Source: CBDCNP01 sp965222425
Lineage (GTDB): Bacteria > Acidobacteriota > Vicinamibacteria > Marinacidobacterales > DATDRI01
NCBI GenBank assembly: GCA_965222425.1
Contig: CBDCTW010000024.1
Location: forward strand, 303,109-367,108
Direction: 5' to 3'
DNA: 64,000 nt
Shown: positions 37,731 through 47,554 of the stretch, one piece after another
Position numbering within the stretch: the stretch's first letter is position 1
Layout: each line of letters opens with the position of its first letter
The notes under the pieces: generated by a model
Told to the model about the DNA's origin: nothing
Database searches by the model: none
What the model saw: the letters and a program-made list of their open reading frames with translations, nothing else
Position numbers and translations under genes: made by a program

Positions 37731-38702
37731 ATGCTAAGATCTAACCGTTCAATGAACGACCGGTTTCCTCTTATCATCATTAATCCAGCCGCCGGCGGCG
37801 GTGCGGCAGGACGCTCCTGGGTGAGGGCCGCCGCCACGGTTCGATCCCATTTCGGTCCCTACGAGTGTATCTTTACACAGGGTGAAGGCGACGCGACCCG
37901 CATCGCGGAGGAGCAATCGCGAGCTGGACGCCGACTGCTGATCACGTTCGGGGGTGACGGCACCATCAGCGAAGTCGCCAGTGGTATCTTACGCTCGGGC
38001 GCTGAGGTCGAGCTCGGCTTCTTGCCGCAAGGAACGGGAGCCGACTTCCTGAGAACGATCGGCACACCGAAACGTTTGGCCGACGCGGCTCGGGCTCTTC
38101 GTTCCGGGCAGCCCAGCCGCATCGACGCGGGTAGAGTCGAATATACCGACGCCCAAGGGAAGAACGTATCCCGGTACTTCATCAACTCGTCTTCCTTCGG
38201 GCTAAGTGGGGAAGTTGCCGCACGAATGAACCAGGCGAATCGCTCCGCCGGGATGACCAGCGCCCTCGGTGGCAAGCTGGCCTACGCGACCCACACCGTC
38301 AAGGCCGCGTTCGCTTTCGACGCACCGGAAGTCTGGATCCAGACCGATGAGCACGAGAAGCGACGACTGCCGATCACTCAAGTTTCGATCAACAACGGAA
38401 GATTCTTCGGCGGCGGCATGAAGATCGCGCCCGAGGCCAGGCTGGTGGACGGGCTTCTCGACCTTATCGTGATTCGAAAGGTCTCTTTCGCCCGCATCCT
38501 CGCCGACGGTCCACGTATCTACACCGGAACCCACGTCTCACTTCCGGAAGTAGATCACTCTCAGGTGAAGTCGGTCAAAGCGTGGACGGTGGATGAGGAG
38601 GTCGAAGTCGGCGTCGAAGTGGACGGTGAAACGCCGGGTACACTGCCGGCGCGATTCGAAGTCCTCCCGGCCGCTCTGACGGTTCGCGTCCCCGTGTCAT
38701 AG
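37731..38702 (+). CDS. Diacylglycerol-kinase-catalytic-domain protein (lipid kinase family)
   Basis: The protein has the DAGK/sphingosine-kinase fold: LIIINPAAGGGAAGRSW at the start, the ATP motif LITFGGDGTISEVASG, LGFLPQGTGADFLRTIGTP and a C-terminal half with NNGRFFGGGMKIAPEARLVD and GLLDLIVI. It probably phosphorylates diacylglycerol or a related lipid at the inner membrane. Either ATG 37731 or ATG 37752 may be the start; neither has a clear ribosome binding site. The length of about 315-323 residues is usual. Confidence 0.9.
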   Translation: MLRSNRSMNDRFPLIIINPAAGGGAAGRSWVRAAATVRSHFGPYECIFTQGEGDATRIAEEQSRAGRRLLITFGGDGTISEVASGILRSGAEVELGFLPQGTGADFLRTIGTPKRLADAARALRSGQPSRIDAGRVEYTDAQGKNVSRYFINSSSFGLSGEVAARMNQANRSAGMTSALGGKLAYATHTVKAAFAFDAPEVWIQTDEHEKRRLPITQVSINNGRFFGGGMKIAPEARLVDGLLDLIVIRKVSFARILADGPRIYTGTHVSLPEVDHSQVKSVKAWTVDEEVEVGVEVDGETPGTLPARFEVLPAALTVRVPVS

Positions 38703-38894
38703 CCTTTCCATCCCCCTGGCAACGCACCGAGAATGGTCAAACGGTGGGACCCAACCCACAGTTCAAACCGCTGTTTTAGCGCGCAGGTCCCAGTGACTGA
38801 AAATGAGTGAGACGTGAGTTGACGGGGACCGCATCCACGCACAACATCGCGCCATCAGAAGACCAGCATCATAAGCACAGGGAAGATGGCATCA

Positions 38895-39288
38895 CTACCA
38901 GATCGTTTTCAATTCTCGATAGCTCAGCAGTCCCTTATCTCTGGTGACCAGCGGCTCCGATGGTAAGAGCCGTCGCTGCGATGATCCGGTCGGCGGGATC
39001 CGGAGGCATCGGGGCCGGCAGGAAGGCCGACTTCACTGCAATCGCGTTGTCGACTGGTACAAATTCGAACTGGGGCAAGGCCTCGCATTTCGAGAGCCAG
39101 TCGCGGAATTCCATTCTTAGCTGAAGCCGGCCTTTCAAAACAAGGAGGGCCGCCTCCCAGACACTGATCGACGAAATCAAGGCTAGCCTCTCCGCCGCCG
39201 CCTTCACTACGGTCTCGTTCCCTTTTCGTGAGAGTTTCCGCGGATCGCTCACAAACCAGATTCACGCGTGAGTGTCGAGGACGATCAC
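38895..39288 (-). pseudogene. VapC-type PIN-domain toxin, broken
   Basis: From GTG 39288 the frame reads VIVLDTHA, TGA, IWFVSDPRKLSRKGNETVV; homologues have Trp at the TGA (DTHAWIW). It continues AAAERLALISSISVWEAALL and PPDPADRIIAATAL. Near 38950 a second lesion shifts the frame to PLVTRDKGLLSYRELKTIW, ending at TAG 38897-38895. The PIN acidic residues (LDTHA, SVWE, DRIIAATAL) remain recognisable. Its start overlaps the antitoxin stop (GTGA), the usual operon arrangement. Confidence 0.75.
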
Positions 39289-39519
39289 TTGGAGGATTCC
39301 CAATCCTCCAGCGCCACCGGCTCAGTGGGACTTTCATACTTCAACACTGAATGGCGTAGCTCGAGCATAACCCTTGCCGGATCCTCAGAGTAAGGCACCA
39401 CCTTCAGAACCGGCCTCCCCGGTTCGGTGATGACCAGACTCTTTCCGGTTTTTTGTACCTGACGGAAGTAATGACAGGGCCCTGGCTTTGAATTCCGACT
39501 TGGAGATCGACTGTTTCAT
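39285..39519 (-). pseudogene. Phd/YefM-type antitoxin, frameshifted
   Basis: MKQSISKSEFKARAL at ATG 39519 is followed, after a one-base shift, by YFRQVQKTGKSLVITEPGRP, VLKVVPYSEDPARVMLELRH and PVALEDWESSK. This is the Phd/YefM layout (N-terminal DNA-binding fold, then a toxin-binding tail). The frame change makes the encoded protein stop early. With the damaged toxin it forms a dead or dying toxin-antitoxin pair. Confidence 0.75.
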
Positions 39520-39570
39520 ATCAAACGGAAATCGCCTCCGCTTGAGACAAAGACAGATGGCCCACCAAGG

Positions 39571-40572
39571 TTACCGGAATGCACCGGCACCGAGAAAATG
39601 CTCCTTGAGGTAGGCGACCGTCTCGTAGAGGGTGTCGCCTGGATCGCGAGAACGGAATCCCAGTGTGCGCTCGGCCTTCGATGCGTCGAGGTACCAAAAG
39701 TAACAACTCATCTCCACGCTGACACGATCGACCGGCGGTGCTTTCCCCCAATGTCGGTACAAAGCGTCGACGGCTTGGCTGGTCCATTCGATCACCGGAG
39801 CCGGTGCGCGAAGCCGAGGCGCGGCTATTTTCGTGAGGCGTTCTAATCTACCGAAGAGTTTCGCGAACTCCCAGTTTGGCCCGCCTAGCAGGTATCGCTC
39901 CCCCGGCGCGCCGCGTTTCATCGCTTCGAGAAAAGCAGGCGCGACGTCCCGAACGTTCACGAAATTCAAGCCGCCCGGCGGCATGGCGGGAATCTCCCGG
40001 GCGAGGAACTTGAGGATGTCTTCGGTCGAAGACAAGCGCTCGTCTCCCGGGCCGAGCAAGAGACTCGGGTTCAAGATCACGAGCTCCGGGCCTCCCGCGC
40101 TTTCTTGTCGGGCCACCTGCTCCTGATAGAGCTTGCTGGTGTAATAGGGCCAGCGCGAGATGATGTCGAGGGGCGTGGGCCAGGTTTCGTCGGGGATCTT
40201 CTCGCCGTCCTCGGTGACCGCAATCGTTCCGCTCGACGAGGCCAGCACGATGCGCTCGACCCCGGCGCGACATGCTTCGCGACAAAGAAAACGGGTTCCG
40301 TCGACATGCAATTCGTACATCTCTCGCTGATCGTCGGGATTGCGGGAGACCTTCCCTGCGAGGTGATAGATTTGCTGGGTGCCCTTAACCGCCCGACCGA
40401 CCACTTCAGGCGAGGTGATCGAGCCTTCGACCAGCTCGACGCCTTTCTTAGAGAGTTTCTCGGGTGGGGAGGTGCTGAGGACGCGAAGCTCGTCCTCGCC
40501 GCGTTCCAGAAGAAGCTCGACGAGACGACTTCCTAGGAAGCCCGTCGCGCCGGTGATGAGAACCTTGGGCAT
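39571..40572 (-). CDS. NAD(P)-dependent extended SDR (epimerase/dehydratase-type reductase)
   Basis: This 333-residue extended SDR has the nucleotide motif LITGATGFLGSRL, the catalytic Ser/Thr region IVLASSSGTIAVTEDG and the Tyr-x3-Lys as WPYYTSKLYQEQVA. The substrate part (NPSLLLGPGDERLS, NFVNVRDVAPAFLEAMKRGA) resembles dihydroflavonol-reductase-like and hopanoid-associated SDRs. It is the last gene of the operon with the multidomain protein, starting 12 bases after that gene's stop. It probably reduces or oxidises an intermediate of the same lipid pathway (inference). Confidence 0.88.
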   Translation of the reverse strand: MPKVLITGATGFLGSRLVELLLERGEDELRVLSTSPPEKLSKKGVELVEGSITSPEVVGRAVKGTQQIYHLAGKVSRNPDDQREMYELHVDGTRFLCREACRAGVERIVLASSSGTIAVTEDGEKIPDETWPTPLDIISRWPYYTSKLYQEQVARQESAGGPELVILNPSLLLGPGDERLSSTEDILKFLAREIPAMPPGGLNFVNVRDVAPAFLEAMKRGAPGERYLLGGPNWEFAKLFGRLERLTKIAAPRLRAPAPVIEWTSQAVDALYRHWGKAPPVDRVSVEMSCYFWYLDASKAERTLGFRSRDPGDTLYETVAYLKEHFLGAGAFR

Positions 40573-40584
40573 GGTGACTCGCGG

Positions 40585-43500
40585 CTAAGACTTACTGCGA
40601 CCGCCCGTCACGGGAACCGCGTCCCGAACCGAGCGCTCGGAGGTGCGATATTTTTGACGTATGGCGTCGACCTCTTCTTCGATGCGCGTCTCGCGGCCGT
40701 CGCGAAGGTCTTCGACCACGCACTCGACCAATCGAGTCACCGCCCGCTCGGCGTCCGAGCGGGCAAAACCCTCTCCAACCCGCTGAAGCAACTCGGGCGG
40801 AAGGTAGGGTCCGATCACGGCGCTCACATCGCGTGATTTCAGATACCAACCTCCCGGCGGCAAGGCTTCGTGGGTACTGAGATACATCGGCAGCACGCCA
40901 ACCTTGGTCCGCAAGACAAGGTGACCAAGGCCACGCTGGAAACGCTGCATGCGGCCGCTTCGAGAGCGCGTACCCTCGGGGAAAAGAAGCAGGTTGTACC
41001 CTTGTTCGACGATATTGAACGCCCACTGGAGTGATTTCCGAAGGGATCCCTTTCGCTCCATGGGGGCCAGGTTCGTGAAGTTCTCGAAGAAGGCTCGCTT
41101 CAGACGGTTATCGAAGAAGTAATCGGCGGCGGCCAATACGACGAGATTCTTTCCCGCGTCGCCGAGCGCCATTTTCACGAGTCCCATGTCCAAATGTGAT
41201 GAGTGATTCGCCACGACGATGAAATGCTTGTGCTTGGGTACGTGCCCTCGGCCGCGAAATTCCGGGTGCAGCACTTCATGGTAGAACCATTTCTGAGCCG
41301 CGGTCAGGCCCTGACGCCCGAGGTTGGCGATCAGAGGAGGAACAGCAATTTCCTTTTCCTCCTTTTTCTCCGCGACCGCGCGTGCAGCAACCTTTCGGTC
41401 GGCGCTCACCGGCTTCCGTTTGAGATAGTCCGCGAGCTCTCGAATGTCGTTCAGGCCCGCCAGGACATCCGGCGAGGGCACGTCGCCGGTGGTGCTTTCT
41501 AGGGCCGTCGCAAGCTCGTTGTACATCAGGCTGTCGAACCCCAGCTCATCGAGCCGGCTATCGAGATGTACTTCGGCGCGCGGTTTTTCGCAAATGGTCG
41601 CCACCACATCGAGGAGCCAGTTCGAATCGAGCTCGGGTGCTTCGCTGGCAGGCGCTAGCCGCGCGTCGCTCTCTCGTTTGAGCTCTTGTATCAACGCGAC
41701 GACCTCTCGACGCTTGATCTTTCGCGTCGACGTGCGGGGCAGCTCTTTGTCGGTGAACTGGAGGATCTTGACTCTCTTGTAAAGAGGCAGTCGGCTGGAC
41801 GCGCTCTGGAAATGCCGTTCTATTTCGGCGCGAAGCTCCTCTTCACTCATCGACTCGTTGTCCTCGACATTAGGCACCACCAGGCAAGCCACCCGCTCGG
41901 CCACGCCGTCAGGAAAACCCACCACCGCAAGCTCTTTGATCCATTTCGGATCGGCGTAGACTTCTTCGAGCTCGTCGGGGTACACGTTCTTGCCGTTCCC
42001 GTCGACGATCATCTCCTTCAAGCGGCCGACGATATAGAGATTGCCATCCTCGTCTATTCGACCGAGGTCCCCGGTGTGGAGCCACCCATCGCGCAGCACT
42101 TCCTTGGTCGCCCGCTCGTTTCCGTAGTAACCCACCATGATGTTCGGTCCGCGGGCGAGGACTTCACCCACGCCCCGGGCGTCCGGACTGTCGATACGGA
42201 TGTCGATTCCCGGCAAAGGTTGCCCAACGCTGCCAGGAATGGGATGGCCGGTAGGCGTCGTGACGGTGAGCACCGGAGCCGCTTCGGTCATGCCGTAGCC
42301 TTCGTTGAGATTGAATCCCAGACCACGAAACGTCTTGAGCGTCGATTCGGAAAGTGCCGAGCCACCGCTGATGAGGTAGCGGATCCTTCCCCCGAAACCC
42401 AGGTGAACCGGCGAGAAAAGGAGCGGGCCCAAATTGAAAGGAGTCTCGCCGCGCAACAAGTAGTTTCCGTCGATGAGCGCGGTAGCGATGTCTTCGAGCT
42501 TTGTCGAGCGTTCGGAGAGACGGCTCAGCACGCGTCGCTTCAGGAGATCCCAAAGAGCCGGAACGCCCACGATGCAGGTGACGTGTCCCTTCGAAAGCGT
42601 CCTGATCATCGTGTCACCGGTAAGCTCGGTCAAATACGTGATCTGTGCACCGCGACTGAGGGGGAGGAGAAAGCCAGTCGCGAACTCGAACGAATGGTGA
42701 AGCGGCAGCACGCTCAGCATCCCGTCTTCGTTGTTGATGTCGTAGACGGTTAGTAACTTGGCAACCAGGCTCGTGAAGTTCCGGTGCGTCAGCATGACGC
42801 CTTTGGGGTTCCCGGTGGTGCCCGACGTGAAGATGATGGATGCCAGCGCCTTGGGACCCACCGTCGCCGGAAGCGCGGCGAGTCTCTCGCGCTCGACGGC
42901 TTCGTCACCCAGAGTGAAGATCTCTTGGAACGGCCATACTGGAGTCTTGACGCCGGCCTCCGCGATCTGGCGATCGAGCTCCACGTGCTTCTCCTTGAGC
43001 CCATCGCTAATGACCAACCCTGTCGCCTCACCGAGACGTAGCAGGTTGACGATCTCTTCGGTGGTCGCCTCCTTCTCGATCGGGATGCAGGTGGCGCCCG
43101 CTTTCAAGATACCGAAATAGCTCATGCCCCACTCCGGGGAATTCTCGGCGACCAGACCAATGCGCTCGCCCTCTCTCACGCCCTGGCCTACGAAATACGC
43201 AGCCGCCCGGTGCACGCACTCTCTCAGGTCGCCATAGGTGTAACGCTCCTCGCGCCCCTTCCTCTCGATGCGCATGGCGATGCGGCCGGCGTGGTTCTTG
43301 GTCGCCGCATCGAAGAGCTCGAGCAAACTGCCGTAGGTGTAGACCCGTCGCGGCTTCGCCTTTTCCGCTTCATCCAGCCGCGGGAAGATCCACTTCTCGA
43401 GGCCGGGAAGATGGACCTTCAGCCAATAGTCGTACCAATTGAGCGAGGCGATACCCCAGGGAAGGAGCTCTTGTTCCTCGGCGGGCATTCTCTCGAAAAT

Positions 43501-45012
43501 CGCACGGGTGTTATCCGCTCGGAACGTACAGTCGTTGTCAACGATGAAGGGGCGGAACGTATGGTAATGCTCTTCACCCTGACTCGTGAAACTCTCGAAG
43601 CGGTTCACCGCGTCCCGGACCTGCTCGACCACGCCGCCGAAAGGACCGAGCTGCTGGGGTGGCAGTTGATCCAGAAGCTCTTGAATCTTCCGCGTACCGC
43701 GATGCAACATGGGCATCGAGATCCGCTCGAATCGGTCCGGGCTCACGGCCTGCGCTTCCATGCGCGCCGCGATCTCGTTGAGAAGACGGGAGCCTGTCTC
43801 CTTTTCTTTGAAGTGCTTTCTCTTGTAGAGCCCGAGCAAGACGACGAGGCGGCCCAGGCGTGCGGGATTCGTATCTCCCGAACATACTTGGTGCACCAGC
43901 GCCGGCTCTTCTACCGCGACCTGCGCGGTCACCGCGAGTACGACAGCCGCTGCATGGTCCACGGGGATGATGTCCAGCGTGATATTTTTTTCGACCGGAA
44001 AGAGATTCTGGCCTTTCAAGGCCATCCGGACAAGCGGTGCGGTGGTAGTGAACCCCTCGTTCCATCCTGGGAAGGGGAACGCAACCGCGCTCTCGACGAT
44101 AGCGGGGCGCACGATGGTGCGGGCGATATCGGTCTCCGCTGCTACCAGTTGCTCTCCCAGACTCTTGGTGTAGGTATAGATGTTGGGCCAGCCCCACCAA
44201 TTCGCCTTTTCGATTCCGAGATCGGTCAACCGAGAGCGGATCCAGTTCTTTCGCTCGCGCGCCACGGCGAGACGAAGCGCTTTTTCGTCATCTGGATCCC
44301 GACCCTCTTCCTGGAAACGCTTCTTAGCCGCCTCTTGGAAGCGATCGACCAGCGAATTATCCTGCGCCTCGTCCCTTACCCGGGCCGCGAGACGCTTGCA
44401 GTCTTGAATCTCCTGCTCGACGGAAAAGTGAGGTACCTCAGGCTCTCCTTTTCTCGGGAAGTAGCCGACCAGAGGATCGTTCTCCCAGATCTGGCCGGAT
44501 CGGTTTCCGGCCACGAAACAGGTGCTCACGTGAACGAGTGCCGGTCGCTTCATCCGCTTGGCGAAGGCAATGATATTGAGAGTCCCGGTGACGTTGGTTT
44601 TGAGTGCGGCTTCGAGAGGCGGATTGAAAGTTACGCGACCCGAGCTATTCACCAGGACGTCGATATCGGAGGCGATGCGTGCGGCTTGTTCTTCCGAGTA
44701 GCCCAGGTTCTTCTCGGTAATGTCACCACCAACGATCACGAGCTTCTTGCGAAGAAAGGCCTCGAGCCCAGAGGCGTATCGCGCTCGGAGCGGATCGAAC
44801 GCCGGCGACGGGAGAATCGTCTCCCAGAAACGGCTTTCGCTTTCCGCATCGGAGGCGGCACGCACCATCAAGTAGACCCGCCCGATCTGGGGAAAGCGAT
44901 CGAGCAACATGCTCAGAACGACCTTGCCGAGAAAACCGGTCCCTCCGAGAAGGAAGATACACCGGCCCGCGAAGATCTCGCTTGGCTTTAAGTCGGACAA
45001 GGTCTTCTCCAC
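40585..45012 (-). CDS. Four-domain acyl reductase / acyl-AMP ligase / ACP / PlsC acyltransferase (ElbD-like)
   Basis: This 1475-residue protein carries four catalytic or carrier modules. Residues about 15-390: fatty-acyl reductase (NAD_binding_4), GGTGFLGKV near 23 and YTYTKSLGEQ near 279. After a FAR C-terminal-like linker, about 570-1090: ANL acyl-adenylating domain with IIFTSGTTGNPKGVMLTH near 727, NEGYGMTEAAP, GWLHTGDLGRIDEDG and LPRTSTRKIKRRE. About 1110-1195: acyl carrier domain with phosphopantetheine Ser in LGFDSLMYNE near 1159. About 1230-1430: PlsC acyltransferase with NHSSHLD near 1269 and LLLFPEGTRSRSG near 1345. All key residues are intact. The composition recalls ElbD of Myxococcus ether-lipid synthesis. 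Confidence 0.9.
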   Translation of the reverse strand: MEKTLSDLKPSEIFAGRCIFLLGGTGFLGKVVLSMLLDRFPQIGRVYLMVRAASDAESESRFWETILPSPAFDPLRARYASGLEAFLRKKLVIVGGDITEKNLGYSEEQAARIASDIDVLVNSSGRVTFNPPLEAALKTNVTGTLNIIAFAKRMKRPALVHVSTCFVAGNRSGQIWENDPLVGYFPRKGEPEVPHFSVEQEIQDCKRLAARVRDEAQDNSLVDRFQEAAKKRFQEEGRDPDDEKALRLAVARERKNWIRSRLTDLGIEKANWWGWPNIYTYTKSLGEQLVAAETDIARTIVRPAIVESAVAFPFPGWNEGFTTTAPLVRMALKGQNLFPVEKNITLDIIPVDHAAAVVLAVTAQVAVEEPALVHQVCSGDTNPARLGRLVVLLGLYKRKHFKEKETGSRLLNEIAARMEAQAVSPDRFERISMPMLHRGTRKIQELLDQLPPQQLGPFGGVVEQVRDAVNRFESFTSQGEEHYHTFRPFIVDNDCTFRADNTRAIFERMPAEEQELLPWGIASLNWYDYWLKVHLPGLEKWIFPRLDEAEKAKPRRVYTYGSLLELFDAATKNHAGRIAMRIERKGREERYTYGDLRECVHRAAAYFVGQGVREGERIGLVAENSPEWGMSYFGILKAGATCIPIEKEATTEEIVNLLRLGEATGLVISDGLKEKHVELDRQIAEAGVKTPVWPFQEIFTLGDEAVERERLAALPATVGPKALASIIFTSGTTGNPKGVMLTHRNFTSLVAKLLTVYDINNEDGMLSVLPLHHSFEFATGFLLPLSRGAQITYLTELTGDTMIRTLSKGHVTCIVGVPALWDLLKRRVLSRLSERSTKLEDIATALIDGNYLLRGETPFNLGPLLFSPVHLGFGGRIRYLISGGSALSESTLKTFRGLGFNLNEGYGMTEAAPVLTVTTPTGHPIPGSVGQPLPGIDIRIDSPDARGVGEVLARGPNIMVGYYGNERATKEVLRDGWLHTGDLGRIDEDGNLYIVGRLKEMIVDGNGKNVYPDELEEVYADPKWIKELAVVGFPDGVAERVACLVVPNVEDNESMSEEELRAEIERHFQSASSRLPLYKRVKILQFTDKELPRTSTRKIKRREVVALIQELKRESDARLAPASEAPELDSNWLLDVVATICEKPRAEVHLDSRLDELGFDSLMYNELATALESTTGDVPSPDVLAGLNDIRELADYLKRKPVSADRKVAARAVAEKKEEKEIAVPPLIANLGRQGLTAAQKWFYHEVLHPEFRGRGHVPKHKHFIVVANHSSHLDMGLVKMALGDAGKNLVVLAAADYFFDNRLKRAFFENFTNLAPMERKGSLRKSLQWAFNIVEQGYNLLLFPEGTRSRSGRMQRFQRGLGHLVLRTKVGVLPMYLSTHEALPPGGWYLKSRDVSAVIGPYLPPELLQRVGEGFARSDAERAVTRLVECVVEDLRDGRETRIEEEVDAIRQKYRTSERSVRDAVPVTGGRSKS

Positions 45013-46611
45013 TTACTCGACTTCCGGGATCACGATCGGTGGCAAGTGCAACATCGAGATCTCGGACGAAGGCCCGGTAAAGCTGCGGGCCATCGCGATC
45101 GCTTCGGCGATCGATTCCGCCCGTTCCCAACCTAGCAGGGAAGGTACGTGCTGGGTCTCCGCACCCGCAACGATGATCTTGCCGACGTGACGGCGGCCGT
45201 TCTCTCCCCAATACCACATGAAGAAAGGATGGGCTCCATGGTAGGCATTGCCCTGCCGATACATCTGGATATAGCTCGGGTTCTTGGCAAACTCTTCTTC
45301 ATATTTGTCGCGAAGCACGAATGCATCTCTGGTCTCGGGTAGCACTCGGTTGAAGAACTCGATGTAGCTCGGATGAAACTTGGCATCGAACTCGTCGTAA
45401 CACGGATGCGCCAAGATCAGGACGCCACCCTTCTTCAACAAAGGCTTCCGACGATACATGTTGAAGAAATAGCCCGGGCCCAAGACCTGGACGAGGATCG
45501 GGTTCAAAATCGAGTTCACATTGTAGGGAGAGATATAGGGAATACCGACGATCAAGATGTCGGCCTGTCCTTTGACGCGGACCGCATACTGTTCGAACGA
45601 CTTCTCGAGCGTACGTTCGTGGACCGGTTCCGTCTTGCCGGCATTGCAGGCAATCATCTGGAAGTGAGCCGGTATGGCATGCATGAAGGCCCGCTTGGCG
45701 GCGCGCGGCATCTTCTCGAGCAACCAACGAGTGGCTCGCAACTTGAGACGATCGGCTTCGGTGAAATCGTCTTCGTTCTTCCCGAGGAAATCCAGTTGGT
45801 CGAAATACATCCGGTTATTGAGCACGGTCTCGATGTGGAAGACGTTGAGGGTTTTATCGACCAGCTTTCCCATGCGGTCGCACTTTTTCGCCAAGGCGGA
45901 CCGCGGCGGATCCATGTAGCCGTCGGAGTCGATGATCGTCTGAGGCTCGTGATGGGGGGTGAGGCTTTCGTAGTCACAAAGCCCGACCGTCACCGATTTA
46001 TGGCCGCCGTCCATGGGAACCAAATTGATGTTGATGTAAATGACGAGATCGCTCTCACATGCTCGCCGACTGATTCGGAGAATCTCGCCGTGCTTCGTTT
46101 TTCCGAGATTGACCAAGCCGTCTGGGTCCTCGGCATCGTGGCAGTAATAGCGATCGGGATAGAACTCTTTATGGATCTTCGAGCCCACCATCCTCCGCAT
46201 CTCGGATTTCGTCATCTTTCGATGCAGCGAGTTAGCGATGACCAAATGGATGTCGTCAACGCCATGGTCGGAGAGCATCTCTAACACCACTTCTAAAACG
46301 GTCTGTCGCACGTCGGGCGGAAGCATGGGTGGGAGAGGGAGACTGATGTCGTCGAGCGCCACCGTGATTTTCATGCCCGTCCGAAGTTGTGCATAAAGCG
46401 GATCACATCCGAGCGGATGGTTCAGCGCGTACCGAACGGCGGCTCGCGGATTGGGGAGCCCTTGGATCGGCGGCTTGGGATAAATGACTCGTGTACCGAC
46501 CGGCAAATCCACTTCCAAGAAATCCTCTCCAAAGTGGAGGACGCGAGGCGCCGAGTCAGTGTCGATCATGACTGTCGCCGGGTCCAGCTTGCGACGTAAG
46601 AGCGGACTCAT
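45013..46611 (-). CDS. LarA-family (DUF2088) nickel-pincer racemase homologue
   Basis: The 532-residue protein shows the LarA/DUF2088 pattern: ITVALDDISLPLPP (the DDxxxP loop), IHLVIANSLHRKMTKSEMRR, and GGHKSVTVGLCDYESL, where the conserved Lys is the tether of the Ni-pincer cofactor in lactate racemase. C-terminal half carries PYNVNSILNPILVQVLGPGY. It is about 100 residues longer than LarA. No larB, larC or larE cofactor genes are in the window. Its stop abuts the start of the multidomain acyl-reductase gene, so the two are translated together. A 2-hydroxyacid or 2-hydroxyacyl racemase or epimerase role is possible but unproved. Confidence 0.85.
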   Translation of the reverse strand: MSPLLRRKLDPATVMIDTDSAPRVLHFGEDFLEVDLPVGTRVIYPKPPIQGLPNPRAAVRYALNHPLGCDPLYAQLRTGMKITVALDDISLPLPPMLPPDVRQTVLEVVLEMLSDHGVDDIHLVIANSLHRKMTKSEMRRMVGSKIHKEFYPDRYYCHDAEDPDGLVNLGKTKHGEILRISRRACESDLVIYININLVPMDGGHKSVTVGLCDYESLTPHHEPQTIIDSDGYMDPPRSALAKKCDRMGKLVDKTLNVFHIETVLNNRMYFDQLDFLGKNEDDFTEADRLKLRATRWLLEKMPRAAKRAFMHAIPAHFQMIACNAGKTEPVHERTLEKSFEQYAVRVKGQADILIVGIPYISPYNVNSILNPILVQVLGPGYFFNMYRRKPLLKKGGVLILAHPCYDEFDAKFHPSYIEFFNRVLPETRDAFVLRDKYEEEFAKNPSYIQMYRQGNAYHGAHPFFMWYWGENGRRHVGKIIVAGAETQHVPSLLGWERAESIAEAIAMARSFTGPSSEISMLHLPPIVIPEVE

Positions 46612-46645
46612 GAAATCGGTTCCTTTCGTCTGTTCCTGTTTGTCC

Positions 46646-47308
46646 CTACTTGAGAGAAAGAATCGGCCAGTCGTGCCGGAGCGCCGTACTCCGTAGCCTG
46701 AGATCGGGATTGGTCGCGGTCGGATGTCCCACGATGGAGAGCATGGGAAGATCGCTCATGCTGTCGGCGTAACAGAAGCAGTCGCTCAGGGAAATGCTCT
46801 CGCGCTCGGCGTAGGTCCGGATCCAGGACGCCTTCGTTGCGCTCGCCATGACCGGTGGTACCAAGCGACCGGTGGCAACGTCGTCCACGAACTCCAATCG
46901 GTTGGCCACGTACTCCTCGATGCCTAGGTGCCTAAGCAAGGGCTGGATACTGATATCGAGCGCACCGGTGACCACGACCTGGCGCAAGCCCAAGCTTCGA
47001 GATTTGTCCAATAGTTCCACCGTTCCCGGATAGATCGACGGCTTGATCACTTCATCGAACAGATCCTGAGAGAGGAATCGGAGCCGGTCCTCAGACTGGT
47101 TACGATACCACTTGAAGAAGAGATCGTTGAAGACCTTCCGGCTGTAGACATCTGTGGCGAGAAACAGCGGGATGCCGAGAAGCGTCGCGGCGGTCCGCCC
47201 CATGCTCCGGAGAATCCCTTGGTCGTTGCGGGCATAAAAGCCGAACGTGTGGACCAAGTTCGTGCTGAGGAGCGTCCCGTCCAAATCGTAGAAAGCAGCA
47301 GCCGGCAA
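46646..47308 (-). CDS. HAD-IB family phosphatase
   Basis: This 220-residue phosphatase belongs to the SerB/CicA-like HAD-IB group. Motif I is AFYDLDGTLL, motif II is VVVTGALDIS, the lysine motif is ASATKASWI, and motif IV is CYADSMSDLPML. It starts at TTG 47308. HAD-IB phosphatases often act with PlsC acyltransferases on phospholipid precursors, which fits its place at the head of the operon containing a PlsC domain (inference). It is 34 bases upstream of the LarA-like gene and divergent from fabH. Confidence 0.9.
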   Translation of the reverse strand: MPAAAFYDLDGTLLSTNLVHTFGFYARNDQGILRSMGRTAATLLGIPLFLATDVYSRKVFNDLFFKWYRNQSEDRLRFLSQDLFDEVIKPSIYPGTVELLDKSRSLGLRQVVVTGALDISIQPLLRHLGIEEYVANRLEFVDDVATGRLVPPVMASATKASWIRTYAERESISLSDCFCYADSMSDLPMLSIVGHPTATNPDLRLRSTALRHDWPILSLK

Positions 47309-47554
47309 AGTCTCTATTCCTGACTATTTGGGAAGGGGAACGCGACATCGCTCCCCCATCGAATCCACGATAATCCTTGGATCATACGCGGTTGCTTCTA
47401 AACTCTCAACTCCGCCACCTGGCCACGTTCCTTATGGCAACCACGCGATTTGGCGGCCCTTTGGCGGCCATCTGTTCGTGTTTTCTTCACCTCCCGACGG
47501 ATCGACAAGGATTTCGTTGACTGGGGCGGGGCTTGGATCTAGGATGGGTGCTCT

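Noticed and set aside
43210..44991. A 593-codon forward-strand open frame
   Set aside because: It lies opposite the intact multidomain acyl-reductase gene and has no recognisable domains; it is an antisense shadow of high-GC coding sequence.
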